From Salipiger sp. H15 (GTDB taxonomy: Bacteria; Pseudomonadota; Alphaproteobacteria; Rhodobacterales; Rhodobacteraceae): 64,000 nucleotides of DNA. Positions 26,224 to 34,979 of this stretch are shown one piece after another. Within the stretch, counting starts at the first letter, position 1. Each line of letters begins with the position of its first letter. Below the pieces are notes generated by a model. It searched no databases. It was not told the DNA's origin and saw only the letters and a list, made by a program, of their open reading frames with translations. The DNA lies in assembly GCF_040409955.1 (NCBI RefSeq), contig NZ_CP123386.1, positions 62,001-126,000 on the forward strand, written 5' to 3'. A program made the translations under genes and the position numbers.

Positions 26224-27480
26224 TTACGAAGGGGTGTTGTCCGCCGCCAGCATCCCCGTTCCGGCGGTCTCGGGCTGCCCCGAGAGCACCCGTGCAAGGA
26301 AGTTTCGGTAGAGCCCGAGCCGCCGCGTGGCCTCGAGGTTCGCCGCGGCGATCTCGGCGGCAAGCTGCTCACGGGTCTCGAAGCCATGGAGGACCTGCGA
26401 CTCGACCTCGGCGCTGCTCGCCGTCCGGCAATCCGCGACATGCGCGTATCCGAGCGTGCCGAAAAGTCCGAGGAACTTGCGGCTGTAGGCCATCGGCAGC
26501 ACCGGCACGCCCGAGGAAAACGCCGCGATGCAGGCGTGCATCCGCGCGCCGACGAAATAGTCCATCGTCGCGATCAGGCTCTTGGCTTCGCTCGGGTCGG
26601 CCGGTGGCGGCTCGACGATGACCCCGGGAAACTCACGGCCGAGCTGCTCGCAGGCGCGCTGGTCGTCCTCGCCGGCGGCGGTCGGCGTGTCGATTATCAC
26701 GTGGCCGATGAGGTGCACGACGCAATCGCCGCGTTCCGAGAATTGCCGGACAAGGCTGCGCAGCAGCGTCGGGTAGTCCATCTTGAGCCCGAACTCGTTC
26801 TTGCCGGTGTATCCGCCGCCGAAGAGCAGGCCCGAGACATTGATCCCGACGTGGATCTTGCCATCCGCTTCGTGCGCCTTCGGCCTCGTCTCGTAGGGCA
26901 GGTGAAAGGCCACGTCCGTGGCCTCGATGAGCGTGATGCGGTCGTCCCCGAAGCAGCGCACGTAGTCCGAGGAGAGCGCGTCCCGCGCGCAGACGAAGGC
27001 GGCGCGGCGCATGATCCAGCTGGCGCTGCGCCGGACCCAGGGGCGGTTGAATGGGCCGATGGTCTCGGGCGCGAAGCCGAGCGGCGTGCCGGCCCCGACG
27101 ACGACCGACTGCGCCGCCAGCTGGATGATGAACCGCTTCGTGCCGTAGATGTCGGTGAAGCTGTCGCCGCCGCAGATGTCGAGCACGAGATCGCAGCGCT
27201 TCGCCATCGCGCGCAGCCCGTCCGGGCGCAGGATGAAGCCGCGCGACAGCGGATGATAGCTGAGGTTCGGCCGCTCGATGTAGACCGGGTGCGGCTCGTG
27301 CCAGGCGGTCAGCTCGAAGCGGATGTCGCGTCCGAGCGAGGCCGCCACCTCCTCGAGGATGCGGATGTCCGACAGGGTCAGCGCGCCGATCCCGAGGTTG
27401 GAAGACGTCACCGTATGTCCGAGCAGGCCGATGACCAGCCCCGTGTCCGGGCCGTTTGGCATGAGGAATTTCCCTATCAT
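26224..27480 (-). CDS. Polysaccharide pyruvyl transferase family protein
   Basis: A 418-residue protein of the pyruvyl transferase (CsaB/WcaK/ExoV) family, which adds pyruvate ketals from phosphoenolpyruvate to sugars. Recognisable blocks are GLLGHTVTSSNLGIGALTLSDIRIL at the front, LVLDICGGDSFTDIYG near residue 105, GFAPETIGPFNRPWVR, and the late MDYFVGARMHACIAAFSSGVPVLPMAYSRKF. ATG overlaps the sulfotransferase stop (ATGA), so it is coupled to it. A pyruvyl group would give the polymer negative charge. Confidence 0.9.
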   Translation of the reverse strand: MIGKFLMPNGPDTGLVIGLLGHTVTSSNLGIGALTLSDIRILEEVAASLGRDIRFELTAWHEPHPVYIERPNLSYHPLSRGFILRPDGLRAMAKRCDLVLDICGGDSFTDIYGTKRFIIQLAAQSVVVGAGTPLGFAPETIGPFNRPWVRRSASWIMRRAAFVCARDALSSDYVRCFGDDRITLIEATDVAFHLPYETRPKAHEADGKIHVGINVSGLLFGGGYTGKNEFGLKMDYPTLLRSLVRQFSERGDCVVHLIGHVIIDTPTAAGEDDQRACEQLGREFPGVIVEPPPADPSEAKSLIATMDYFVGARMHACIAAFSSGVPVLPMAYSRKFLGLFGTLGYAHVADCRTASSAEVESQVLHGFETREQLAAEIAAANLEATRRLGLYRNFLARVLSGQPETAGTGMLAADNTPS

Positions 27481-28493
27481 GACTGGGTGGTTTTCAGCTT
27501 CGAGGCCGAGCTGTTCTTGCCGAGGAACGCCGGGTCGTCGACCGATTGGCTGCTCAGCACCGACATGTTGACACCTTCGTAGCGCGACAGATCCGCCATC
27601 GGTCCGATCATCTCGACAAGCCGCCGGTTGCTCTCGGCGAAGGACCCTGCGTAGCGGGCACGCGCCGCCTCGAGCACCGGCCTGCGCTTGGCGAGATGCT
27701 TGAGCGGCGGCAACTGGTAGAGCTTCGACGAGCCCCGGTGCAGCCAGAGCCCGAGCGTCCCGAGGTCGATCAGCGTCGCCGTCGACGTCGGCCCGCGGCG
27801 CAGGCGGTTCACGAGGCGCAGCAGGCCGACCGCGGATTCCGGGGCGCTGGCGCCGACCCGGGTGCTGCTGACCGCATGCGGCCAGGTCGCGCCGCTGAAC
27901 TCCGCCAGCCGCATCGCCACCGCGGTCGCGTTCGTCGCGAGCGCCTCGTTGGTGACCACCAGCACATTGTCGGGACCGAAGAGCCGCCGGTATTCCGCGA
28001 CCAGCCGGTCGTATTCGAAATGCCGGGGGTCGAAGGCGCCGTAGCCCGGCTCGCTCTCGAAATCGAAGAAGCCCTCGGGCGACAGCGTCCCGGCGCGCCG
28101 CACGTATTGCATGTAGGTCGAGGCGATGGCGGCGATCTGCTCGCGGATGGTGATGAGGATCCGGGCGTTCGGGAAGCAGGTCCTGAGACGCTCGGCGCAG
28201 AGCACGCAGTCGCGCGCGCCGTAGAAGGGATTGCCCGACAGGATCTCGGACGAGAGCACCGGCACGCATCCGCGGGGCAGCCGCGCGAGCGGCCCCGCAA
28301 GGCGCAGCGCGACATCCCCGGGATCGAAGGCCAGGGGGTAGGGCCGGACCAGCGCCTCGTTGATCTCGTGGTGGTCGAGCAGCTGGAAATAGCCGTTTTC
28401 CGGCACGAAGAGCGTCCGCTGGAACCAGGTGGTGCCGGTCTTGTGGTAGCCGATGTGGATGAGGAGCGGCCGGTCTGCCCAGGCATTATCCAT
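27477..28493 (-). CDS. Sulfotransferase family protein 1 (exopolysaccharide set A)
   Basis: A 338-residue protein starting with the 5'-phosphosulfate-binding motif HIGYHKTGTTWFQ of PAPS-dependent sulfotransferases. The 3'-phosphate-binding region is likely ITIREQIAAIASTYMQYVRRAG near residue 115. The rest is weakly conserved. It overlaps the flippase gene by eight bases and the pyruvyl transferase by four. Predicted to place sulfate on a sugar of the repeat unit. The acceptor is unknown. Confidence 0.86.
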   Translation of the reverse strand: MDNAWADRPLLIHIGYHKTGTTWFQRTLFVPENGYFQLLDHHEINEALVRPYPLAFDPGDVALRLAGPLARLPRGCVPVLSSEILSGNPFYGARDCVLCAERLRTCFPNARILITIREQIAAIASTYMQYVRRAGTLSPEGFFDFESEPGYGAFDPRHFEYDRLVAEYRRLFGPDNVLVVTNEALATNATAVAMRLAEFSGATWPHAVSSTRVGASAPESAVGLLRLVNRLRRGPTSTATLIDLGTLGLWLHRGSSKLYQLPPLKHLAKRRPVLEAARARYAGSFAESNRRLVEMIGPMADLSRYEGVNMSVLSSQSVDDPAFLGKNSSASKLKTTQS

Positions 28494-29934
28494 TCGCGGG
28501 CCCTTTCTTTGCGGTCGGAGGCGTCGCCTGCTTCAGCCGAAGCGAGAGGAAGCGAAGCGCGTCCTGCATGGTCATGGCGCTGCACAGCATCGCGACAAGC
28601 AGAAGGACGCTCCGAAGACTGAAGATGTGCCCCGGGTCCGCGGGGATCGGCCAGACCTCGTAGATCAGGATGAGCAGCGCGAAATTCGCCCCGGCCAGGG
28701 CGAGCGGCCAGGTCATCGTCCCGCCCGCGAGTCCCACCCGGTGCCGGACCAGCAGGATCGAGGTCAGGTAGGCGAGGACCTCCCCGACGATCGAGATGAG
28801 CACGATATGGTGCAGGTCGGCGTGGAACCACACCGCCGCGGCCAGCGCGATCGGCAGCACGCTGACCCGCACAAGGCTGGCGACCGCCGGGTTGCTGGTC
28901 TGCCCGGTCGACACGGCGATGGTCGAGGGCCCCGAGCGCGCGACGCGCATCCCCTGCGCGATGCAGAGCAGCACCAGCACGTCGACCGCCGCGAGGAACT
29001 TCGCGCCGAACAGCGTCACGAAGAGCCAGGGCCCGACGATGGACATGAAGACCGCGAAGGCCAGCCCCGCCAGCAGCGAAAGCTGCAGCGACGCCTGCAC
29101 TGCCTCCTGGAAACCGGTCCCGGCGTTGCGCCGCCGCGACAGCAGCGGCAGCATCAGCGTCTGCAGCGTCTTGCCGATGATCAGCGTCGGCGTCAGCGCG
29201 AGGGTCAGCGCGGCGCTGAACCAGCCAAGATCGCTCGGGCCCATCTGGTTCGCGACGATGAGCCGCTCGCCGTTCATGACCACGAACATCAGCGCGCCGT
29301 TGATCATCAGCGGCAGGCCGAAGCGGATGATGCGCAGCCCGAGCTGCCGGTCGAAGGCAAGCCCGTAGCGGCGTTCCGCATAGAGGTGCGACAGCACGAC
29401 CATCAGCGAGTGCTGCAGCAGGATCGAGGCCATCATCGCGCGGTAGTCGTGCATCCAGTAGGCCAGCGGCACCACGGCGAGGCAGGAGATCACCTGCGAG
29501 ATCAGCGGCGTCAGGACCATGCCGCGGAAGTCGCGGGTGCGCTGCACCCGGAAAATGTCGAGATGGCGGAAACCGCGGATCAGGGGCACCAGCGCCAGCG
29601 TCTGGAAGGCCGGGCGCGCGTCAGGGGCCTTGAAGAAATCGGCGAAGACCGGCGCCAGCAGGAACAGCAGCACCGCCAGACCCATCCCCCGCAGGATCTC
29701 GAGCAGGTGCATGGTGTTCTCGAGCCGCGGATCGTCGCCGTCCTCGGCCTGCACCAGCATCCTGTCCCCGGCCATGTTCGAGGCCAGCTCGAGCACGGCG
29801 ACGATGATCGCGAAGGTCATCGCGACCCCGTATTCCTCGAGCGGCAGGAGCCGGGCGAGGAACACGTTGCGCACGAAGAGGAACAGCGATCCAAGCGCGT
29901 TGCCGACAAAGACGAAGAGGCCGCTGCGGATCAT
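28486..29934 (-). CDS. Polysaccharide flippase, Wzx-type (set A)
   Basis: A 482-residue integral membrane protein of about 12-14 helices, of the polysaccharide-transport (MATE-like) family. It begins SGLFVFVGNALGSLFLFVRNVFLARLLPLEEYGVAMTF, typical of Wzx. It would flip the lipid-linked repeat unit to the periplasm. The ATG is supported by GGAGG six bases upstream; a start 21 codons earlier is less likely. Its end overlaps the sulfotransferase start. Confidence 0.92.
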   Translation of the reverse strand: MIRSGLFVFVGNALGSLFLFVRNVFLARLLPLEEYGVAMTFAIIVAVLELASNMAGDRMLVQAEDGDDPRLENTMHLLEILRGMGLAVLLFLLAPVFADFFKAPDARPAFQTLALVPLIRGFRHLDIFRVQRTRDFRGMVLTPLISQVISCLAVVPLAYWMHDYRAMMASILLQHSLMVVLSHLYAERRYGLAFDRQLGLRIIRFGLPLMINGALMFVVMNGERLIVANQMGPSDLGWFSAALTLALTPTLIIGKTLQTLMLPLLSRRRNAGTGFQEAVQASLQLSLLAGLAFAVFMSIVGPWLFVTLFGAKFLAAVDVLVLLCIAQGMRVARSGPSTIAVSTGQTSNPAVASLVRVSVLPIALAAAVWFHADLHHIVLISIVGEVLAYLTSILLVRHRVGLAGGTMTWPLALAGANFALLILIYEVWPIPADPGHIFSLRSVLLLVAMLCSAMTMQDALRFLSLRLKQATPPTAKKGPANG

Positions 29935-30018
29935 CGCGCGCCTCCGGTGACAGGCTGGCAGGCGGCAGGGTTCCTGCCCTCCTTGCGCCCTCCGCAAGGA
30001 CGCGGTGCCGATGCGAGG

Positions 30019-30948
30019 TCAGGCTTCATCGAGCGGTCTCCCCAGCGCTTGCCGCAGCATCCAGCCGGCACGGGCAAAGCGCAGCCGGAACAGGGTCTGG
30101 CTCGCCCGCAGCCGCTCGGCGCCCGACGAGAGCCGCGGCGACAGGAGCACCTTCGGCAGGTGTCCGAAGGGCGAGAGCAGGACGAGCCCGGCGCGGGCGA
30201 GCCACGAGAGGTGACCGCCCTGCCCCGCCCCCGTCAGGGCGAAGCCCTCCCGCGTGAGCCGCAGCCACTTGCGGCGCAGCGCCGGCCAGTCGGCGCGGCT
30301 CGGATGCGCGACGACGAGATCGGCCGCATAGGTGATCCGGTAGCCCCTGGCGCGGGCGCGGAGGCACCACTCCTTGTCCTCGGCAAGCCCGTTCACCAGC
30401 GGCCCGGTGTCCTCGAAGACATCGCGCCATGTCAGCAGGTTGGCGGTGACGGCAAAGCCGTGATCCCGGACATAGGATTCCTGCTGGAAGGCAAAGACCG
30501 TCTCGAAGGCCTGCGCGCCGCTCCTCGGCGGCGGGGTCTCGTCGAAGATCCGCACCGCCCCGCCGACGATCTGCGCGCCCTCGATGCGCCGGAAGGCGGT
30601 GGCCAGCCAGTCCTCGGCCGGGATGCAGTCGGCATCGAGAAAGAAGAGCCGCGGCGCGCTGCTGACGGCGACGCCGCTGTTCCGCGCGGTGGCCGCGCCG
30701 CGCCCGGGCTCGGTGACGAAGCGGACCTCGGGGTGGCGCGCGGCCAGCGGCTCGAGGCTTTCGGTCGAGCCGTTGTCGACCACGAGGATCTCGACCGGAA
30801 GCGGGCGCGGGTTGCGCGCCAGCGCGTCGAGGCAGCGCCCGAGGCGGGCGGCGTCGTTGTAATGCGGAATGATGACCGCCGCGGCCGGGGTGGCCACGCC
30901 CTCCGGGCCGGCGCGGTCTTGGGATAGGGGCAGGTCGTGCGTGCTCAC
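30019..30948 (-). CDS. Glycosyltransferase family 2 (set A, first)
   Basis: A 309-residue GT-A enzyme. AAVIIPHYNDAARLGRCLDAL, VVDNGSTESLEPL and the metal-binding LFFLDADCIP are the GT2 landmarks; EDKEWCLRARARGYRI near residue 210 carries the ED of the catalytic base region. The start is GTG inside the stop of the acetyltransferase gene (GTGA). Adds one sugar of the repeat unit; donor and linkage unknown. Confidence 0.9.
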   Translation of the reverse strand: MSTHDLPLSQDRAGPEGVATPAAAVIIPHYNDAARLGRCLDALARNPRPLPVEILVVDNGSTESLEPLAARHPEVRFVTEPGRGAATARNSGVAVSSAPRLFFLDADCIPAEDWLATAFRRIEGAQIVGGAVRIFDETPPPRSGAQAFETVFAFQQESYVRDHGFAVTANLLTWRDVFEDTGPLVNGLAEDKEWCLRARARGYRITYAADLVVAHPSRADWPALRRKWLRLTREGFALTGAGQGGHLSWLARAGLVLLSPFGHLPKVLLSPRLSSGAERLRASQTLFRLRFARAGWMLRQALGRPLDEA

Positions 30949-31577
30949 CCGGCGCTCCTCTCGTCCCGGGCCGGAGCGCGCTCCGGCCTGTCCTTGATGA
31001 CCTTGAGGTCCGCGGCCTTTGCGGCCCGGGGCTGGGTGCGCTGCCCGACGACCTTCGCCGGGGCACCCGCGATGATCGAGAAGGGTGGAAACGTGCCGCG
31101 CACCACGCTGCCCGCGGCCACCACGCAACCGTCGCCGATCTTGGCCCCCGGAAGAACCGTCACGCCGGTGCCCAGCCAGACGTCGCGGCCGATGACGACA
31201 TCCTGCTCGTCCATCTCCTGCTCGGTCACCGGCTGGCCGTCGTTGAACCGGTAGTTCGCCGCGGTGACCATCACGTTCGGGCCAAAGAGCGCGTTGTCCC
31301 CGACGGTGATCGTTCCGGTCGAGGGACCGGCCCAGAGCATGCAGCCGCCGTTGAGATGCACCGCGTTGCCGAGCCGGATCCGGTCGGGCTCGGCGAACCA
31401 GACTGTGGGCGAGATCGTCACCCCCCTGCCCCGCTGGACGCGGCGCAGCGGCGTGACGTGGATGTAGTTGTAATAGTTCACGATCTTGAACATGTGGAGG
31501 TAGGCGCGCGGATCGAGAACCGAGCCAACCAATCTCAGGAACCTGCGAAAGCGAGAAATCGAATTCTTCTTCGGCAT
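30945..31577 (-). CDS. Hexapeptide acetyltransferase (WcaF/Maa-like, set A)
   Basis: A 210-residue left-handed beta-helix acyltransferase. MLWAGPSTGTITVGDNALFGPNVMVTA, the loop AANYRFNDGQPVTEQEM and VVIGRDVWLGTGVTVLPGAKIGDGCVVAAGSVV are family signatures. The C-terminal 40 residues are an extra basic tail. AGGGCG precedes the ATG. It is linked to the GT2 gene by a GTGA overlap. Likely O-acetylates the exopolysaccharide. Confidence 0.88.
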   Translation of the reverse strand: MPKKNSISRFRRFLRLVGSVLDPRAYLHMFKIVNYYNYIHVTPLRRVQRGRGVTISPTVWFAEPDRIRLGNAVHLNGGCMLWAGPSTGTITVGDNALFGPNVMVTAANYRFNDGQPVTEQEMDEQDVVIGRDVWLGTGVTVLPGAKIGDGCVVAAGSVVRGTFPPFSIIAGAPAKVVGQRTQPRAAKAADLKVIKDRPERAPARDERSAG

Positions 31578-31603
31578 AAAGTTTCGCCCTAAATAAATTC
31601 TAT

Positions 31604-32704
31604 CTAATCCTGAATCTCTTGATATCCTTTCAACCAACGCTTGCGCTCGGACCAGACCCGGTCCCACGTCAGTTTTCCGGGAAGATCCGGGTTGCCCGCA
31701 ATGAGCGCGCGCAATCTGTAGAGGGAAAACCGCACCGCCGACCAAAGCCACAGCAGGAAGAGCCCGACAGGCACCTTCCAGGACGCCCAATGCTCCCTGA
31801 TCAATGTAGCACGGGCTTGGCCGACGAGTAGAATCTTCTCGGCGCGCACGTTCGAGGACGCGCCGACGAGATGCATGATCGTGGCCTTCGGCGTCACCAT
31901 CGGACGGTATCCCAGCGCGCGCGCGCGGTGGCAGAGATCGGCCTCCTCGCCGTACATGAAGTACTTGAGGTCGAACCCGCCAAGCCTGTCCCAGAGCGCC
32001 TTCGGGATCATCAGGAAGCACCCCACGATCACGTCGACCTCGCGCTCGGTGTCGCGCTTCCAGTTGCCGATCGCCTCGGCGTTGAAGAAGCCGCTGCGCG
32101 GAAAGAGCTTGTCGAGGTAGAGCGCGCGGCAGAACTGGCTGCGGACGGAGATCCGGTTGCAGCAGGAGGCCGGGTTGAGCGAGCCGTCGGGGAACACCGT
32201 CCTTCCGCCGTAGATCCCGCCCTGCGGATGGGCGCGGGCAAAGTCCAGCAGGTTCGCCACCGCGTTGTCGTAGGTCTCGGTATCGGGGTTGAGCAGCAGC
32301 AGCATCTCGCCATGGGCAAGCGCGCCGACCACGTTGTTGGCCCGGGCAAAGCCGAGGTTCTCGGGCGAGGCGATGGTCTCTATCTGGGGAAACCTCTGCC
32401 GGATCGCCTCGGCCGAGCCGTCGCCCGAGGCATTGTCGCAGACGAGCACCTCGGCCAGCACGTCGCCCCCGGCCGCGAGCAGGGTCTCGATCGCCCGCAG
32501 GGTCAGCGCGCGGGTGTTGTAGCTGACCATGATGATCGTCACCTCGGGCGTGCCGAGGCGCGCCGCGTCCCCGGCGGACCAGAGGCGCAGCGGTTTCGGC
32601 GCCGGCACCCCCTCCGGCCCGGCCGCCGGCGCGCTGCCGCGCCCCGCCGGGTACACCTCCCGCGCGACGGGCTCGGCCACAGATGCTCCGGGATGATGTG
32701 CCAT
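31604..32704 (-). CDS. Glycosyltransferase family 2, rhamnosyltransferase-like (set A, second)
   Basis: A 366-residue GT2 enzyme with an N-terminal Pro/Ala-rich stretch of about 45 residues. TIIMVSYNTRALTLRAIETL, VCDNASGDGSAEAI, NLGFARANNVG-like (NLGFARANNVV) and LLLNPDTET match the WbbL/rhamnosyltransferase group, and FMYGEEADLCHRARALGYR holds the ED motif. The ATG at 32704 has GGAG five bases upstream; ATG 32725, seven codons earlier, is possible by coupling to the sulfotransferase. Confidence 0.9.
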   Translation of the reverse strand: MAHHPGASVAEPVAREVYPAGRGSAPAAGPEGVPAPKPLRLWSAGDAARLGTPEVTIIMVSYNTRALTLRAIETLLAAGGDVLAEVLVCDNASGDGSAEAIRQRFPQIETIASPENLGFARANNVVGALAHGEMLLLLNPDTETYDNAVANLLDFARAHPQGGIYGGRTVFPDGSLNPASCCNRISVRSQFCRALYLDKLFPRSGFFNAEAIGNWKRDTEREVDVIVGCFLMIPKALWDRLGGFDLKYFMYGEEADLCHRARALGYRPMVTPKATIMHLVGASSNVRAEKILLVGQARATLIREHWASWKVPVGLFLLWLWSAVRFSLYRLRALIAGNPDLPGKLTWDRVWSERKRWLKGYQEIQD

Positions 32705-32727
32705 GAGCGCTCCAATCGAAAGCATGG

Positions 32728-33621
32728 TCAGACCGACCAGGATGAGAACGGCATTCCGGTAAGCTCCCGGAATTCCGCGATGTCGTCGGCAAGGTCGCGC
32801 CTGACCCGGTGGATCGCCTCGTCGGGAAAGGCGCGCTTGGTGTCCGGGAAGGGCGCCGCGATGAGCCGCTTGAGCCGGTCGCGGGTCTCGAGGCTCATGC
32901 GGTCGCGCACCCAGTTGCCGATCCGCGTGTCCCGCGCCGAGCGCAGGATGGGCTGCGGCACGCTGGTCAGCTCCTTGCTGCGGTTGAGCAGCGGCAGGGT
33001 GCGCGGGCCGAGCGGGTCGAGCCCGAGGAAGGCCTGCAGATCCTCCAGCACCACCTCCGGCTCCTGCTTCAGCCGCTCGAACTCGACGATCTTGATCTGC
33101 TCGAGCGGGAAGTGGTGCAGGTAGGCCTTCAGCTGGCGCGCGTAGCAGCTGATCGACAGGATGTGCCGGTAGGGCTCGTCGAGGGTCAGCCGCACCGGCT
33201 CGGGTGGCAGCGGATCCTCGTGGCGGCAGAGCTCGCCCGGCTCGGGCAGGCCGAAGCCGCGCGACACCATGTGATCGTATTGCGAGACGAACCGCTTGAC
33301 CGGATCTCGCACCACGTAGACCAGCTTCACGTCGGGCAGGTCGCGGTGGATGCGCTCGGGCACGCCGGGGAAGACGTCGACCTTGGCGTAGTTCGGGCTG
33401 GCCTCGCCGCGGAACATCTGGCCGACGTCGAACTGGCCGACGTACCAGTCCTCGCCCAGCTCGTATTTCTTCTCGGTGAAGTAGTTTGGCTCCTTGTCAT
33501 GCGACATGCTCACCTGGGGATGGCGTTGGAAATAGTTGTGCAGGGAGGTGGTTCCGGCGCGCATCGCGCCAATGATGATGAAATCGGGCAATGTCTTCGC
33601 CATGAGCGTTTCGTGTTGCAC
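32728..33621 (-). CDS. Sulfotransferase family protein 2 (exopolysaccharide set A)
   Basis: A 297-residue sulfotransferase of the heparan/NodH-like type. PDFIIIGAMRAGTTSLHNYF is the 5'-phosphosulfate loop, and VYVVRDPVKRFVSQYDHMV is the 3'-phosphate-binding block with Arg and Ser; both PAPS sites are intact. EPNYF and EASPNYA are typical of the group. The GTG at 33621 has AAGGAGG close upstream; ATG 33648, overlapping the ligase stop, or ATG 33603 are alternatives. It lies in the core of the polymer operon between the polymerase-like and glycosyltransferase genes. Confidence 0.9.
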   Translation of the reverse strand: MQHETLMAKTLPDFIIIGAMRAGTTSLHNYFQRHPQVSMSHDKEPNYFTEKKYELGEDWYVGQFDVGQMFRGEASPNYAKVDVFPGVPERIHRDLPDVKLVYVVRDPVKRFVSQYDHMVSRGFGLPEPGELCRHEDPLPPEPVRLTLDEPYRHILSISCYARQLKAYLHHFPLEQIKIVEFERLKQEPEVVLEDLQAFLGLDPLGPRTLPLLNRSKELTSVPQPILRSARDTRIGNWVRDRMSLETRDRLKRLIAAPFPDTKRAFPDEAIHRVRRDLADDIAEFRELTGMPFSSWSV

Positions 33622-33644
33622 GGTTCCTCCTTGGGCATGCGTCT

Positions 33645-34979
33645 TCATTGCTTGGGTGGACGGGAGGTTCGGGAGAAGGTCACCGGCGGCCTGCGCCGCG
33701 GTGCCTCTGCCGGGGGGGAATGGTACTCGAGCATCCAGGACCCGCTGCCGAGCAGGAAGATCACGAGGACGTAGGCCTCGCGCCAGACATGCACCGTCCA
33801 GAGCGCGAGGAAGAGCGCGGTGAGCGTGACGATGTAGCCCTCGCGGTAGGCGCTCACCCGCGGGTCCGGGATGTCGCGGGTCATGAGGGTCAGCGGCAGC
33901 CACAGGAACCCGACGAGCATCATGAGCCCCGCGGGAATGCCGTGCCGCAGCGCCAGCAGCATCCAGAACATGTCGACGCTGTCGGACATGCCCGGCAGGT
34001 TTACCCATTCGTCGAGGCCGATGCCGAAGAGCGGCGATCCCTCGATGTTCGCCAGCGCGAATCCGAAGATCCGCGTCCGGTTGAAGGCCGTGTCCGGATT
34101 GAAGGCGATCTTGCTGATCACGAGGTTGAGGAAGAAGCCGGTCGAGAGCTCGAAGACCACAAGGCAGGTCACGATCAGTGCCAGCAGCTTCCAGCGGTCG
34201 CGGATCGGGTTGGCGATGGCGCTCCAGATGAACAGCAGCACCTGCAGCATCATCGCGATGAGCGCCCCGGACGAAAGCGACAGGAAGGCCACGAAGGCCA
34301 CCAGCCCGGCGCGCCCGTATCGCAGCGCGGCGGGCTGGCCGTAGCCCAGCACCCGGAAGGTCAGCGCGACGAAGGCGCCGATGCAGATGCCGAAATGGAT
34401 CGGGTGGTCGAGCGTCGCCTGCACCCGCTCGAGCCCCATCCGCCAGAGCGGCGGCACCTCGGGCTGCGAGGGCAGGATGGCGTTGGTCAGGTGCAGCAGC
34501 AGGTTGTAGCCGGTCAGCGTCTCGAGCAGGGCGAAGGGCGTCAGGAACACCACGATGCCGAACATGAACCTGACCATCGCGGCAAAGCTGTCCGGGTCGC
34601 GGATCATGCAGCGGCCGAGGAAATAGGCGCCCAGCGTCTCGATCGCGTTGATGCCGCTGAACTCGATGGCTTCGCGCAGGCCGTGCCGGACGAACATGCT
34701 GAGGAACACCCAGATGCAGAGCGAGATCATCGCCACGTCCGTCACCAGCAGCCGCCCCGCCGCGCCGCGCAGCAGCTTCAGCGTCAGCGGCACGATGAGC
34801 ACCAGCAGCAGCGTGCGCGAGGCCGAGAGCTTCAGCGGCCCGAGGCTGAGCTGGAACGCCACGAAGAGCGAGACGAGGAACCAGCTCACCGAGACCGGCA
34901 GCGCCCGCGGCACCGCCCCGGCGGCCGCCTTCCATTCGGCGTGGCGCCTTGGCGCGCCCTTGAGGACCTCAACCGACAT
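33645..34979 (-). CDS. O-antigen ligase/polymerase-like membrane protein (Wzy candidate, set A)
   Basis: A 444-residue protein with about 11-12 membrane helices and a large periplasmic loop between the last pairs (FNPDTAFNRTRIFGFALANIEGSPLFGIGLDEWVNL), the position and GIG/GxG composition of the O-antigen ligase domain. It would polymerise the repeat units. It overlaps the co-polymerase gene by 11 bases and the sulfotransferase start region, consistent with one operon. Confidence 0.82.
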   Translation of the reverse strand: MSVEVLKGAPRRHAEWKAAAGAVPRALPVSVSWFLVSLFVAFQLSLGPLKLSASRTLLLVLIVPLTLKLLRGAAGRLLVTDVAMISLCIWVFLSMFVRHGLREAIEFSGINAIETLGAYFLGRCMIRDPDSFAAMVRFMFGIVVFLTPFALLETLTGYNLLLHLTNAILPSQPEVPPLWRMGLERVQATLDHPIHFGICIGAFVALTFRVLGYGQPAALRYGRAGLVAFVAFLSLSSGALIAMMLQVLLFIWSAIANPIRDRWKLLALIVTCLVVFELSTGFFLNLVISKIAFNPDTAFNRTRIFGFALANIEGSPLFGIGLDEWVNLPGMSDSVDMFWMLLALRHGIPAGLMMLVGFLWLPLTLMTRDIPDPRVSAYREGYIVTLTALFLALWTVHVWREAYVLVIFLLGSGSWMLEYHSPPAEAPRRRPPVTFSRTSRPPKQ

